From Hyphomicrobiales bacterium (GTDB taxonomy: Bacteria; Pseudomonadota; Alphaproteobacteria; Rhizobiales; Rhizobiaceae): 64,000 nt of DNA. The stretch lies in contig UBJO01000049.1 in the NCBI GenBank assembly GCA_900465665.1, forward strand, positions 62,001 through 126,000. Reading direction: 5' to 3'. The notes beneath the pieces are model-generated. The model was not told the origin of the DNA and did no database searches. It was given only the letters and a program-made list of their open reading frames with translations. The first letter of the stretch is position 1, and every line of letters starts with the position of its first letter. Shown here one piece after another: positions 52,468 through 61,592 of this stretch. Position numbers and translations under genes: made by a program.

Positions 52468-55400
52468 ACAAGGCTTTCTTCGAGATCGGCGCCAAGACCA
52501 ATTTCTCCTTTCTGGAGGGTGCCTCCAAGCCTGAGGAAATGATGCTGCAGGCCGCGGTCCTGGGGCTAGGCGGCATCGGCATCGCCGACCGAAACTCGGT
52601 CGCCGGCGTCGTCAGGGCGCACGCCCAGGCAACGGCGCTTCGAAAAAAATTCGAGCGGAAAGAACAGGGCCTGCTGGAAAAGGGCGAGAACCCAGAAAAC
52701 ATCCTTGACCCGGTCCGCCTGCAACCCGGCGCCCGGTTGGTCTTTTCGGATGGAACACCCGATATTCTGGCCTATCCTCAAAATCGAAAGGGTTGGGCGC
52801 ATCTCTGCCGCCTCCTGAGCGCCGGCAATCTGCGCGCGGAAAAGGGCAACTGCATCCTCGTGGAAGCGGACCTGCTTGAATGGGGTGACCAGATGATGCT
52901 GGCGGTCATCCCTAATCCTGCCGTTGCCGACGATCCCCTGCGTTGCGACACATTCGAAGCCTGCGTTGGGCGTCTCCGCGCTCGTTTTCGCGACAAGCTC
53001 TACATGACGATGACTTCATCTTATGACGGTCGCGACAAGCGCGTCTTTGCGGTGATTTCGATCATCGCGTCCAGAAACCGCGTCCCTCTTATCGCCTCCA
53101 ATCAGCCGCTTTATCATGACACCGCACGCCGCCCTCTATCGGATATCGTCACCTCGATAAGGGAGCATGTGCCGATCCCCGAGGCCGGTTTTCTGCTGGC
53201 GCCGAATGCCGAACGCTATCTGAAGCACGGAAGAGAGATGGTACGGCTTTTCAGGGAATATCCCGATGCGATCTCCAACACGGAGAAATTCTTCTCCAGG
53301 CTGAGCTTTTGCCTGGACGAACTGAAGCACAATTATCCTGATGAGAACGACGCGGGCGAAACATCTTACGAAACGCTGGAGCGCCTGACATGGGCTGGAG
53401 CGGCAAGGCGCTTTCCCGAAGGCATCAGGGAGAAGACCCGGAAGCAGATCGTCTACGAACTGGACCTCGTAAGAGAGAAGCAATACGCGCCTTATTTCCT
53501 GACGGTCCACCGGATCATCATGCATGCCCGCTATGAGCTCAATATCCTTTGCCAGGGCCGCGGCTCGGCCGCCAATTCGGTGATCTGCTACTGCCTTGAG
53601 GTCACAGAGGTTAACCCGGAAAAAAGCGTGCTGTTGTTCGACCGATTCATGTCGACGGACCGCGACGAACCACCCGATATCGATGTCGATTTCGAGCATG
53701 ATCGGCGCGAGGAGGTCATCCAGCACATCTATAAGCGCTATGGCAAGGAGCATGCCGGGCTGACGGCGGCCGTCACCAGCTACCGCACCCGTTCCGCAGG
53801 CCGCGAGGTCGCAAAGGCGTTCGGCTTGTCGGAAGATGTGCAATCAGCGATCGGCAGCCTGGTATGGGGCTGGTCGGATGACAAGCTGTCTGAACGGGAA
53901 GCAAGAGCCGCCGGCCTCGACACTGGCAACCCCGTAACCAACCACGTCCTGCAATACGCATCCGAACTCTTGAGCTTCCCCCGCCACCTCACCCAGCATG
54001 TCGGCGGCTTCGTCATCACCCGCGATCGTCTCGATGAGGTCGTTCCCATCATGAATACGGCGATGCCAGATCGCTACATGATCGAATGGGACAAGGACGA
54101 TCTCGACAATCTGAAGATCCTCAAGGTCGACGTGTTGGCGCTCGGAATGTTGACCTGCCTGCGCAAGGCCTTCGATCTTCTTCTGCTGCATTACGACGTG
54201 AAGAAGACGCTGGCCGATCTCGGCAATGACACGCATGAGGACGAAAAACCGGTCTATGACATGATGTGCCGGGCCGACACGCTGGGCGTCTTCCAGATCG
54301 AAAGCCGGGCGCAGATGAGTATGCTGCCGCGCCTGCGGCCAAGACGATTTTACGATCTCGTCATCGAGGTTGCCATCGTCCGGCCCGGGCCTATCCAGGG
54401 TGACATGGTCCACCCCTATTTGAAGCGAAGGGAGCAACGACAGAAAGGTATTCCTATCGACTATCCGAGCCCGGAATTGGAAGGCGTCCTTGAGCGGACA
54501 CTTGGAGTCCCGCTCTTTCAGGAGCAGGCCATGCAAATCGCCATCACGGCGGCCGGTTTCGAGCCTGCCGAGGCCGACCAACTGCGCCGCGCCATGGCAA
54601 CCTTCAAGCGCACCGGCACCATCGGCAATTTCGAACAGCGCTTCATCGACGGAATGGTATCCAAAGAGTACCCTCAGGAATTCGCCCAGCAATGCTTCAA
54701 CCAGATCAAGGGGTTTGGCGAATACGGCTTTCCGGAAAGCCACGCAGCCTCCTTCGCGCTGCTCGTCTACGCCTCCTCCTGGATGAAGGCCTATTATCCC
54801 GATATCTTCTGTGCGGCCATGTTGAACTCGCAGCCCATGGGCTTCTATGCGCCGGCGCAACTGGTCCGCGACGCCAGGGAGCACGGCGTCGAGATCCGGC
54901 CGGTCGATATCAACAGCTCGGATTGGGATTGCTTGTTAGAAAATGGCCGTTTCGATGATCGCCGGATCGACTTTCGTCATCGCGAGATGACTGAGGTCAT
55001 CAAGGCCAACCACGCCGTCCGCCTCGGCTTTCGTCAGGTAAAGGGGTTATCCGAAGACGCGATACGCGAGAAGCTGATGGCACAGCGCGGATACGGCTAT
55101 ACCTCCATCCGTGATCTCTGGCTGCGCTCGGGCCTCGACAAATCCGATATCGAGCGGCTGGCGGATGCCGATGCCTTCAACAGCATTGGCCTGTCCCGGC
55201 GCGAGGCGCTATGGGCGGTCCGTGCGCTCGATGTGAAGAGCGCGGCCGAGCGCTTGCCGTTGTTTGATCAGGCATCTCATCTCGATCTGCAGGTCGAGCC
55301 GCAAGCAAGACTGCCCGAAATGCTGCCCGGCGAGCAGGTGGTCGAGGACTACCGATATCTGTCCCTGTCGCTCAAGGCGCATCCTCTTTCCTTCCTACGC

Positions 55401-55910
55401 GACGAACTGCGCGGGATAGGCATCACCCGCAGCGTCGACCTGCTCAAGGTACCGAACGGCCGTTGGGTGACGATTGCCGGCCTCGTATTGGTGCGCCAGC
55501 GCCCGGGCTCGGCCAAGGGCGTTATCTTCATGACGCTGGAGGATGAAACCGGCGTCGCCAATGCCATCGTCTGGCCGAAGACCTTCGAGAAATACCGCGC
55601 CATCGTCATGGGAGCCCGGCTCGTCAAGATCCGCGGCAAGCTGCAGAGCCAGAGCGGGGTGATTCATACGGTCGTCGATCACATCGAGGACATGACGCAC
55701 GCCTTGGGCCTCTTGCAGAAGGAGGCCAATCGCTTCGGCGTCTGCGATCGCTCGGACGAAGCGCGCCGACCGACCGCCGATCCCCGGCAGAAGAAGCTCA
55801 GCGAGACATTGGAGAAGGCGGTGATGGAAAAAAGAATGACCACTCATGACAAGCGCGGGCGGGATGAAACCACGGCATCGGTCATGCCGAAGGGACGTAA
55901 TTTTCATTGA
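52464..55910 (+). CDS. dnaE2: Error-prone DNA polymerase DnaE2
   Basis: Catalytic subunit of the SOS translesion mutasome, a C-family polymerase. 1148 residues: PHP domain (EIGAKTNFSFLEGASKPEE), polymerase palm with catalytic aspartates in PPDIDVDFEHDRREEV, near residues 402-416, RGSAANSVICYCLEVTEVNP, and the C-terminal OB fold (VTIAGLVLVRQRPGSAKGVIF). It overlaps imuB by 4 bp. Made together with ImuA and ImuB under LexA control. Confidence 0.95.
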   Translation: MNKAFFEIGAKTNFSFLEGASKPEEMMLQAAVLGLGGIGIADRNSVAGVVRAHAQATALRKKFERKEQGLLEKGENPENILDPVRLQPGARLVFSDGTPDILAYPQNRKGWAHLCRLLSAGNLRAEKGNCILVEADLLEWGDQMMLAVIPNPAVADDPLRCDTFEACVGRLRARFRDKLYMTMTSSYDGRDKRVFAVISIIASRNRVPLIASNQPLYHDTARRPLSDIVTSIREHVPIPEAGFLLAPNAERYLKHGREMVRLFREYPDAISNTEKFFSRLSFCLDELKHNYPDENDAGETSYETLERLTWAGAARRFPEGIREKTRKQIVYELDLVREKQYAPYFLTVHRIIMHARYELNILCQGRGSAANSVICYCLEVTEVNPEKSVLLFDRFMSTDRDEPPDIDVDFEHDRREEVIQHIYKRYGKEHAGLTAAVTSYRTRSAGREVAKAFGLSEDVQSAIGSLVWGWSDDKLSEREARAAGLDTGNPVTNHVLQYASELLSFPRHLTQHVGGFVITRDRLDEVVPIMNTAMPDRYMIEWDKDDLDNLKILKVDVLALGMLTCLRKAFDLLLLHYDVKKTLADLGNDTHEDEKPVYDMMCRADTLGVFQIESRAQMSMLPRLRPRRFYDLVIEVAIVRPGPIQGDMVHPYLKRREQRQKGIPIDYPSPELEGVLERTLGVPLFQEQAMQIAITAAGFEPAEADQLRRAMATFKRTGTIGNFEQRFIDGMVSKEYPQEFAQQCFNQIKGFGEYGFPESHAASFALLVYASSWMKAYYPDIFCAAMLNSQPMGFYAPAQLVRDAREHGVEIRPVDINSSDWDCLLENGRFDDRRIDFRHREMTEVIKANHAVRLGFRQVKGLSEDAIREKLMAQRGYGYTSIRDLWLRSGLDKSDIERLADADAFNSIGLSRREALWAVRALDVKSAAERLPLFDQASHLDLQVEPQARLPEMLPGEQVVEDYRYLSLSLKAHPLSFLRDELRGIGITRSVDLLKVPNGRWVTIAGLVLVRQRPGSAKGVIFMTLEDETGVANAIVWPKTFEKYRAIVMGARLVKIRGKLQSQSGVIHTVVDHIEDMTHALGLLQKEANRFGVCDRSDEARRPTADPRQKKLSETLEKAVMEKRMTTHDKRGRDETTASVMPKGRNFH

Positions 55911-56087
55911 TTTTCAATGGCGGGTCCGTTCGGTCATCGTCGCAAGCGGAGAGCCATATGCTTCAGTTGGATCGTAGACGAGCCGGAAGGCGGGCAAAGC
56001 GGGAGTGGCTGAATATGAATCTTTCTTGACAACAAGCGTCTTCTTTAGCAAAAAGACGATAGTCATTGTCATGTTTGGAATGAAGAC
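55911..56087. other. Leader region of bfd-bfr
   Basis: 177 bp. TTTGGAATGA near 56063-56075 resembles half of an iron-control element (TTTRGAA...TTCYAAA), but the second half is missing. A promoter is likely here. No gene is evident: a 172-residue frame on the opposite strand overlaps bfd and has no family features. Confidence 0.3.
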
Positions 56088-56399
56088 GTGCTTGTCTGCA
56101 GTTGCAACTACATAACCGACACCGAAATCCGGGAGGTTATCAACAGCCTTCTCGATGAGGACTGTTGGCAGCTTATTGTCCCTGCGAAAGTCTACCACGC
56201 CATGGAAAAACGCGGCCGTTGCTGCGGCTGTTTCCCGAATGTGGTCGACATCATCATTCAGACGACCGAGGACTATCACGCCCGTCGGCACTCGACGGAT
56301 GCTGAAATATTTGATTTCATGTCTCGCCTCAGAAACTTCCATGAAGAAAACAGGAGAGCGGACATTGAAAGGCGACAAAAAAGTCATCGAGCGGCTTAA
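56088..56399 (+). CDS. bfd: Bacterioferritin-associated ferredoxin
   Basis: 2Fe-2S protein that reduces Bfr to release stored iron. 103 residues; the Bfd domain covers about the first 55. The cluster ligands are C4, C6, C45 and C48 (VCSCN and RCCGC). The tail is longer than in E. coli Bfd (64 residues), extending to RNFHEENRRADIERRQKSHRAA, partly because it overlaps bfr by 35 bp in another frame. The start ATG or an upstream alternative is uncertain. Confidence 0.88.
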   Translation: MLVCSCNYITDTEIREVINSLLDEDCWQLIVPAKVYHAMEKRGRCCGCFPNVVDIIIQTTEDYHARRHSTDAEIFDFMSRLRNFHEENRRADIERRQKSHRAA

Positions 56400-56850
56400 C
56401 GAGGCCCTCTTTTTGGAACTTGGTGCTGTCAACCAGTACTGGGTTCACTACCGGCTCCTTGAAGATTGGGGTTACACCAAGCTCGCCAAGAAAGAGCGCG
56501 CTGAATCGATTGAAGAAATGCAGCATGCCGACAAGCTCGTCGCACGCATCATCTTCCTCGAAGGCCACCCCAACCTGCAGACGCTTGCGCCTCTGCGCAT
56601 CGGCCAGAACGTCAAGGAAGTCCTGGAAGCGGATCTCGCAGGCGAATACGACGCCCGCACCGCCTACAAGAAATCCCGCGATATCTGTCATGAGGCAGGC
56701 GACTACGTTTCCATGAAGCTCTTCGAAGAACTCCTCATGGACGAAGAAGGCCACATCGACTTCCTCGAGACCCAGCTTGAGCTGCTCGGCAAGATCGGCG
56801 AAGCCAAGTACGGCCAGCTGAACGCCGACTCGGCCGACCAAGCCGAATAA
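56365..56850 (+). CDS. bfr: Bacterioferritin
   Basis: Iron-storage 24-mer with ferroxidase centre and haem. 161 residues as usual. KGDKKVIERLNEALFLELGAVNQYW gives the first ferroxidase Glu (E18), ESIEEMQHADKL the second Glu, the haem Met and His, and EEGHIDFLETQLELLGKIG the C-terminal ligands. The start is TTG 56365 with AGGAGAG six bases upstream, which gives the family start M-K-G-D. It lies inside the 3' end of bfd. Confidence 0.94.
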   Translation: MKGDKKVIERLNEALFLELGAVNQYWVHYRLLEDWGYTKLAKKERAESIEEMQHADKLVARIIFLEGHPNLQTLAPLRIGQNVKEVLEADLAGEYDARTAYKKSRDICHEAGDYVSMKLFEELLMDEEGHIDFLETQLELLGKIGEAKYGQLNADSADQAE

Positions 56851-56906
56851 TCAAGCCACAGGAGCCGGTCGCCCAGGCGGCCGGCATCCAAATCAGGCAC
56901 CATCAA

Positions 56907-57437
56907 TCAGGCGGCTGGCGATCCGGCGAGATGGCTGAACTCGCTGACCACCTGTTCGTAGACACCGCGCTTGAAGGACACGATCAGCTCCGGCAACTCC
57001 GCCATCGGCTTCCAGTCCCACGCGTCGAATTCAGCGGAATGTCCACCCGGCGGCGGGTTGATGGCGATCTCGCTCTCATCGCCGTCGAAGCGGAAAGCGA
57101 ACCAGCGCTGCGTCTGGCCGCGAAACTTGCCCTTCAGCCCGATGCCGATCAGCTGTGGCGGCAGATCGTAGTTGATCCAGTCCTTCGCCTCGGCAAGCAG
57201 CGCCACCGTCTTCATCCCGGTCTCTTCATAAAGCTCGCGATAAGCAGCCGTCAGCGGGTCCTCGCCCTTGTCGATGCCGCCCTGCGGCATCTGCCACAGC
57301 TGCGGCGAGCCGTCATATTCCGAATTCTCCGCCGGAATCCGGCGGCCGGCCCAAACCAGCCCGGCACGGTTGAGGATCATCACGCCGACGCAGGGGCGAT
57401 AGGGCAGATCTTCGGCTTTAACGGTCGATTGGCTCAT
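56907..57437 (-). CDS. rppH: RNA pyrophosphohydrolase (Nudix)
   Basis: Removes pyrophosphate from 5'-triphosphate RNA (or hydrolyses Ap4A), initiating mRNA decay. 176 residues. LPYRPCVGVMILNRAGLVWAGRR is the family start; the Nudix box begins GGIDKGEDP and ends RELYEETG (near residues 53-74). It follows the YibQ-like gene on the same strand after 12 bp, so it is probably in one operon with it. Confidence 0.93.
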   Translation of the reverse strand: MSQSTVKAEDLPYRPCVGVMILNRAGLVWAGRRIPAENSEYDGSPQLWQMPQGGIDKGEDPLTAAYRELYEETGMKTVALLAEAKDWINYDLPPQLIGIGLKGKFRGQTQRWFAFRFDGDESEIAINPPPGGHSAEFDAWDWKPMAELPELIVSFKRGVYEQVVSEFSHLAGSPAA

Positions 57438-57449
57438 GGTTGTCTCTGC

Positions 57450-58646
57450 TTAGGGCTTCTTGGGATCGTTGGTCAGCGCAGCGATCCCGACGATCTCGAT
57501 GCCGCGCATCGCCGCTTCTTCCGTCCATTTTGAAATGGCATCGATGCTCTCGTCAAATGCCGAGGCGACGCCGATCGCCTGGCCGTTGCGCTTGGCCACG
57601 CGCTCGAGTTCATCCAGCTTGTTGGTGATCGCGTTGAAATCCACCTGCCCGTCGAGCTGCACGTCCGCAAAGGCGTATGGCGTCTCCGTGCCCTTGGCGA
57701 TCGCGGCGGTCTTCGACTGCGCCGAGGTTCCGTCGTCGAGAAACAACAGCCCGCGCTTGCCGATATCGCGCATGACAGGCTCCAGCGCATTCGCATCGGA
57801 GAGAAAACGGCCACCCTGATAATTCAGCACGCCGGTATAGTTGGTGATTTCGCCCATCGCCCGATGCAGGCTCTCGATATTCCTGGCCACGCCTTTCGAC
57901 GTCAGCAGCGTATCGGGACCCGGATCGTTCGCCGGATAATCAAAAGGCTCAAACGGCACCTGGATCAATATCTCGTGGCCGGACCGGCGCGCCTCCTGCA
58001 TCCAGCGCTGCAGACTGTTGCCGCTGGCGGCAAAGGCAAGCGTCACCTCCTCAGGCAACTGCTTTATCGCCCGCTGCGTGCCCGTCTGGCTGAGGCCAAG
58101 GCCGCTCACGACGATCGCGATCCGCGTTCCATGCGCGCCCGACCATGGCCGTGCATATTGATCCATCGGCCGGCGGCCATCGGGGCCGACAATCGGCAAC
58201 CGCCCGAACGACGATGCCTCAAGCAGGGCATCGTTCGGCAGCGCGGCCATCCGCGGATCCTGCCCCACCTGCATGGCGTCGATCAGGACGGGGCCGTTTC
58301 CGTCGCGGGTCTTCGGGCTGTATTTGGTCACCACCGAGCCATCACCCGTCGTCATCCGCTCAACATTGGCGCCGGAATTTGGCTCGCTGCGCGGCATGCC
58401 GTTGGGAGGCGCGGTATCCGGCGTTGCAGCCTGTTGGGCGGTATCGGTGGGAACGGCAGAGGCCTGCTCCTTGGCGGGCGGCGTCTCGCGTTTCAGGCCA
58501 TCGCCGCGAAAGGCGGTATAGACCGAAAAGCCGCCGATCAGCACGAGGCAAAGCCCGGCAATCACCCGCCCTGTGCGCAAGACGCCAGGGCGCTTGCCGC
58601 CCGGCTTGCGGTTCTGTCCAAGGGGCGCGTGCAGATCGGTATTCAT
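57450..58646 (-). CDS. Divergent polysaccharide deacetylase (YibQ-like)
   Basis: 398-residue periplasmic protein: one N-terminal membrane helix (about 22-42), a Pro/Ala/Thr-rich linker, then the DUF610-type deacetylase-like fold (RIAIVVSGLGLSQTGTQRAIKQLP, LLFLDDGTSAQSKTAAIAKG, GQAIGVASAFDESIDAI). Metal-binding His residues of true deacetylases are not evident, usual in this divergent family. It lies between rppH and ctpA, after a strong terminator. Confidence 0.83.
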   Translation of the reverse strand: MNTDLHAPLGQNRKPGGKRPGVLRTGRVIAGLCLVLIGGFSVYTAFRGDGLKRETPPAKEQASAVPTDTAQQAATPDTAPPNGMPRSEPNSGANVERMTTGDGSVVTKYSPKTRDGNGPVLIDAMQVGQDPRMAALPNDALLEASSFGRLPIVGPDGRRPMDQYARPWSGAHGTRIAIVVSGLGLSQTGTQRAIKQLPEEVTLAFAASGNSLQRWMQEARRSGHEILIQVPFEPFDYPANDPGPDTLLTSKGVARNIESLHRAMGEITNYTGVLNYQGGRFLSDANALEPVMRDIGKRGLLFLDDGTSAQSKTAAIAKGTETPYAFADVQLDGQVDFNAITNKLDELERVAKRNGQAIGVASAFDESIDAISKWTEEAAMRGIEIVGIAALTNDPKKP

Positions 58647-58674
58647 TCTTCGGCTGCTTCCATCATCAGGACAG

Positions 58675-58715
58675 CAAAAAGGCGTCAGGCCGGATCCTCA
58701 TCCAGCCTGACGCCT
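58675..58715 (-). terminator. Rho-independent terminator after ctpA
   Basis: Minus strand: AGGCGTCAGGC/GCCTGACGCCT, 11-bp stem (58715-58705 with 58690-58680), followed by TTTTGC. It separates ctpA from the yibQ-like/rppH unit. Confidence 0.85.
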
Positions 58716-58725
58716 CATCTGATCG

Positions 58726-60048
58726 TTACTTGGCGCTGACGGCCTTTTCAGGGTTCGGCGGGAAAGACGGGTCCGTCTTCTTGCCGCGCAGAAGGTCGAG
58801 CGCGTAGTTGAGCTGCACGTCATCCTTCGGATCCGGCGGCACGTAGGCGACGGAGCCCGAGCCCTCATCCGTCTCGCTCTGGCCCTTGATGTGGCCGCGC
58901 AGGGCGGATTCGCCCTCGGTCACCATCTTGCCCTTCAGATCATCCGGCAGCGGCTCTTCGACCTTGATGTCAGGCGTGATGCCGGTGCCCTGGATCGAGC
59001 GGCCCGACGGCGTGTAGTAGAGCGCCGTCGTCAGGCGAAGCGCGCCGTTCTCGCCAAGCGGGATGATGGTCTGGACCGACCCCTTGCCGAAGGAGCGCGT
59101 GCCGAGAACCGTGGCGCGACGCAGATCCTGCAGGGCGCCGGCGACGATTTCCGATGCCGAAGCCGAGCCGCCGTTGATCAGAACGATCACAGGCTTGCCA
59201 TCCGTCAGATCGCCAGGGCCGGCATTGAAGCGGCGGGTTTCGTCCGGATTGCGGCCACGCGTGGAAACCACCTCGCCGCGCTGCAGAAGCGCATCCGATA
59301 CCTGGATCGCCTGGTCGAGCAGACCGCCCGGGTTGAGGCGCAGGTCAAGCACGTAGCCCTTGAGCTTATCGGCCGGAACGGTCTTCTTGATCTTCTCGAT
59401 CGCCTTTTCCATGTCCGGGTAGGTCTTTTCGGTGAACGAGATGATGCGGAGATACCCGACATCATCCTCGACACGCGACTTGACCGCCTGCACGGCCACG
59501 ACATCGCGAACGATCGTCAGTTCGATCGGCTTGTCGGCGCCCTTGCGGATCAGCGTCAGCTTGATCGGGGTGTTGATGGCACCGCGCATCTTCTCGACAG
59601 CGTCTTCGAGCTTCAAGCCACGAACGGACTGTCCGTCGATTTCCGAGATATAATCGCCCGCGAGAACACCTGCCTTGGCGGCCGGCGTATCGTCGATCGG
59701 CGTGATGACCTTGACCAGCTCGTCTTCCATCGTGACTTCGATACCGAGACCGCCGAACTCGCCCTTGGTCTGGGTCTGCATGTCCGCCGCGTCCTTGGCG
59801 TTCATGTAGCTCGAATGCGGGTCAAGCGACGAAAGCATGCCGTTGATGGCATTTTCGATCAGCTTGTCCTCGGCCGGCGGCGTTACGTACTGGGCGCGAA
59901 CGCGCTCGAATACGTCACCGAAAACGGACAGTTCCTTGTAGGTGGACGCCCCCGCCGCTTCCGCGGGCACACCGGCGGAATAGATGACGCTCATGGCCGT
60001 CGCACCCATCAATGCGCCAACCAGAACAAGAGAAGCCCTACGAATCAT
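58726..60048 (-). CDS. ctpA: C-terminal processing peptidase (S41A)
   Basis: Periplasmic serine protease with a Ser/Lys dyad, cutting C termini of envelope proteins or peptidoglycan hydrolases. 440 residues: N-terminal signal/anchor (ASLVLVGALMGATAMSVIYS), PDZ domain (GLGIEVTMEDELVKVITPIDDTPAAKAG), then the catalytic serine in NGGSASASEIVAGALQD and lysine in GTRSFGKGSVQT. ATG 60048 is chosen; it overlaps the EnvC-like gene by 11 bp. Confidence 0.95.
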   Translation of the reverse strand: MIRRASLVLVGALMGATAMSVIYSAGVPAEAAGASTYKELSVFGDVFERVRAQYVTPPAEDKLIENAINGMLSSLDPHSSYMNAKDAADMQTQTKGEFGGLGIEVTMEDELVKVITPIDDTPAAKAGVLAGDYISEIDGQSVRGLKLEDAVEKMRGAINTPIKLTLIRKGADKPIELTIVRDVVAVQAVKSRVEDDVGYLRIISFTEKTYPDMEKAIEKIKKTVPADKLKGYVLDLRLNPGGLLDQAIQVSDALLQRGEVVSTRGRNPDETRRFNAGPGDLTDGKPVIVLINGGSASASEIVAGALQDLRRATVLGTRSFGKGSVQTIIPLGENGALRLTTALYYTPSGRSIQGTGITPDIKVEEPLPDDLKGKMVTEGESALRGHIKGQSETDEGSGSVAYVPPDPKDDVQLNYALDLLRGKKTDPSFPPNPEKAVSAK

Positions 60049-61471
60049 TGCGTGCCTTTCCGGTGTCTTTGGCGGTCCACCATGGTCGGGAATCGACCGG
60101 CTTTCCGTCTTTTCGAAATTCAATGTAAAGCGTTGGTCGGTTTGTTTCCAGCGCCAATGCAGTCGCACTGGCCACTCTTTTCGCACCCATCACCGCAAGT
60201 GGTTCGCCGGCGAAAACAAACTTGCCCTGCCGCGCGTTCATGGTCTCCATTCCGGAGAGAACTAGGTGATATCCGTCGCCGGCATCGAGAATGATCATCT
60301 GCCCGTAGCTGCGAAACGCGCCGGCATAAACGATCAGACCATCAGCCGGTGCGGTAACCACCGTTTCCGGGTTGGTCGCCAGCGTCATACCCATCGCCTC
60401 ATGGCCTGTTCCATCGGCATCGCCGAACTGGCGCAGGATATCGCCGGCAACGGGCAACTCCAGCTTGGCCTTCAATTCTCCGAACGGATATGCGGGCGCA
60501 ATGCGGTTTTTATCGGGCACCCCGCTGTCGGCCAAAGCCTTGGCCTGTGCGCGCTGCTCATCAGTCAGCAGCCTGCGATTTTCCTCCGCCTGGCGCGCCG
60601 CGGCAGTCGCCTGGCGAACGGATGAAATCTCGCTTTCCATCGATGCCACAAGGCTCTCCAGGCTCGTGGCCTTGCCCGCGAGTTCCTCGGAGCGCTGCCG
60701 CTCGGCATTGAGCTCAGCCGTATTGCTGCGGCTCAATTTCTCGTTCTCGGCGAGAAGCAAATCCATGCGTCGCTCTTCCTCGAGGCTGTTGGTCATCGTC
60801 GTCGTCAAGCCGGTCTTCTCGGCGGCACTTGCGGCCTGCAGAGAGGCTAGGTTGCCGAGATCGGCGGCGAGTTTATCCGTCTCCTTGCGGATGCCGGGAA
60901 CGACGGCACCGAGCAGGATGGCGCTGCGCACCGAGGCAAGCGCATCATCAGGCGTCACCAGAAGCGCCGGCGGCGGGTTGCGTCCCATCCGCTGGAGTGC
61001 CGCAAGCACTTCGGCCAGCAATCCACGCCGCTCATGCAGCGAGTGGCGAACCGCATCTTCCTTCACGCCGAGATCGGCAAGCTTCTTCTCGCTTTCCAGT
61101 ATCTGCTTTTCCAGCGACTTGCGCCGGGCGGCTGAATCGATCAGCGCCTGGCGAACACTGCTGGTGCTCTTGTCCAGATCCTCGATGCTCTTCTGCAGCT
61201 CCGCGACCTTGCTCGAAGAAAGATTGATGGTCTTTGACAGCGCATCCAGTTCGCTACGCGTCTGGTCGCGCTTCTTTTCCAATTCGACGGCCGGATCAGG
61301 TGCCGCAGCCAAAACGGGCGCGTTCGCCGCCTGCGGGTCCGGCTGTGCAGCGGCCGGCTGCTCCTGCGCCAGGGCCGAAACCCACCCGGACACGCCGAGA
61401 ACCGACGCGGCAAGGCCCGCCACGGCAACCGACAAGATCACATAGTTTCGCTTGGATGCAGGTGTCGGCAT
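60038..61471 (-). CDS. EnvC-like murein hydrolase activator (degenerate M23)
   Basis: 477-residue periplasmic protein: signal anchor, a long coiled-coil (residues about 60-300, with ELEKKRDQTRSELDAL and ASLQAASAAEKTG), and a C-terminal LytM-type domain ending in PTLYIEFRKDGKPVDSRPWW. The zinc ligands of active M23 enzymes are lost: the HxGxD site reads AMGMT and the YxHL site reads LSGM. As in E. coli EnvC, this fits a non-catalytic activator of amidases at the septum. It overlaps ctpA by 11 bp. Confidence 0.87.
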   Translation of the reverse strand: MPTPASKRNYVILSVAVAGLAASVLGVSGWVSALAQEQPAAAQPDPQAANAPVLAAAPDPAVELEKKRDQTRSELDALSKTINLSSSKVAELQKSIEDLDKSTSSVRQALIDSAARRKSLEKQILESEKKLADLGVKEDAVRHSLHERRGLLAEVLAALQRMGRNPPPALLVTPDDALASVRSAILLGAVVPGIRKETDKLAADLGNLASLQAASAAEKTGLTTTMTNSLEEERRMDLLLAENEKLSRSNTAELNAERQRSEELAGKATSLESLVASMESEISSVRQATAAARQAEENRRLLTDEQRAQAKALADSGVPDKNRIAPAYPFGELKAKLELPVAGDILRQFGDADGTGHEAMGMTLATNPETVVTAPADGLIVYAGAFRSYGQMIILDAGDGYHLVLSGMETMNARQGKFVFAGEPLAVMGAKRVASATALALETNRPTLYIEFRKDGKPVDSRPWWTAKDTGKARNDS

Positions 61472-61592
61472 GCCGATCGGTAAATCCTCTTAAACCGCGC
61501 GAAGATTAAGCTGATTTGACCATCTTTGCCAGAAAGATTGAGGCCTGCCGCCCGATCGCGCAAGACACACCTGCGTGAATGATTGTGACCGT

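Noticed and set aside
55914..56432. 172-codon minus-strand frame at the dnaE2-bfd gap
   Set aside because: Most of it is antisense to bfd and bfr, and it has no ribosome site or recognisable family.
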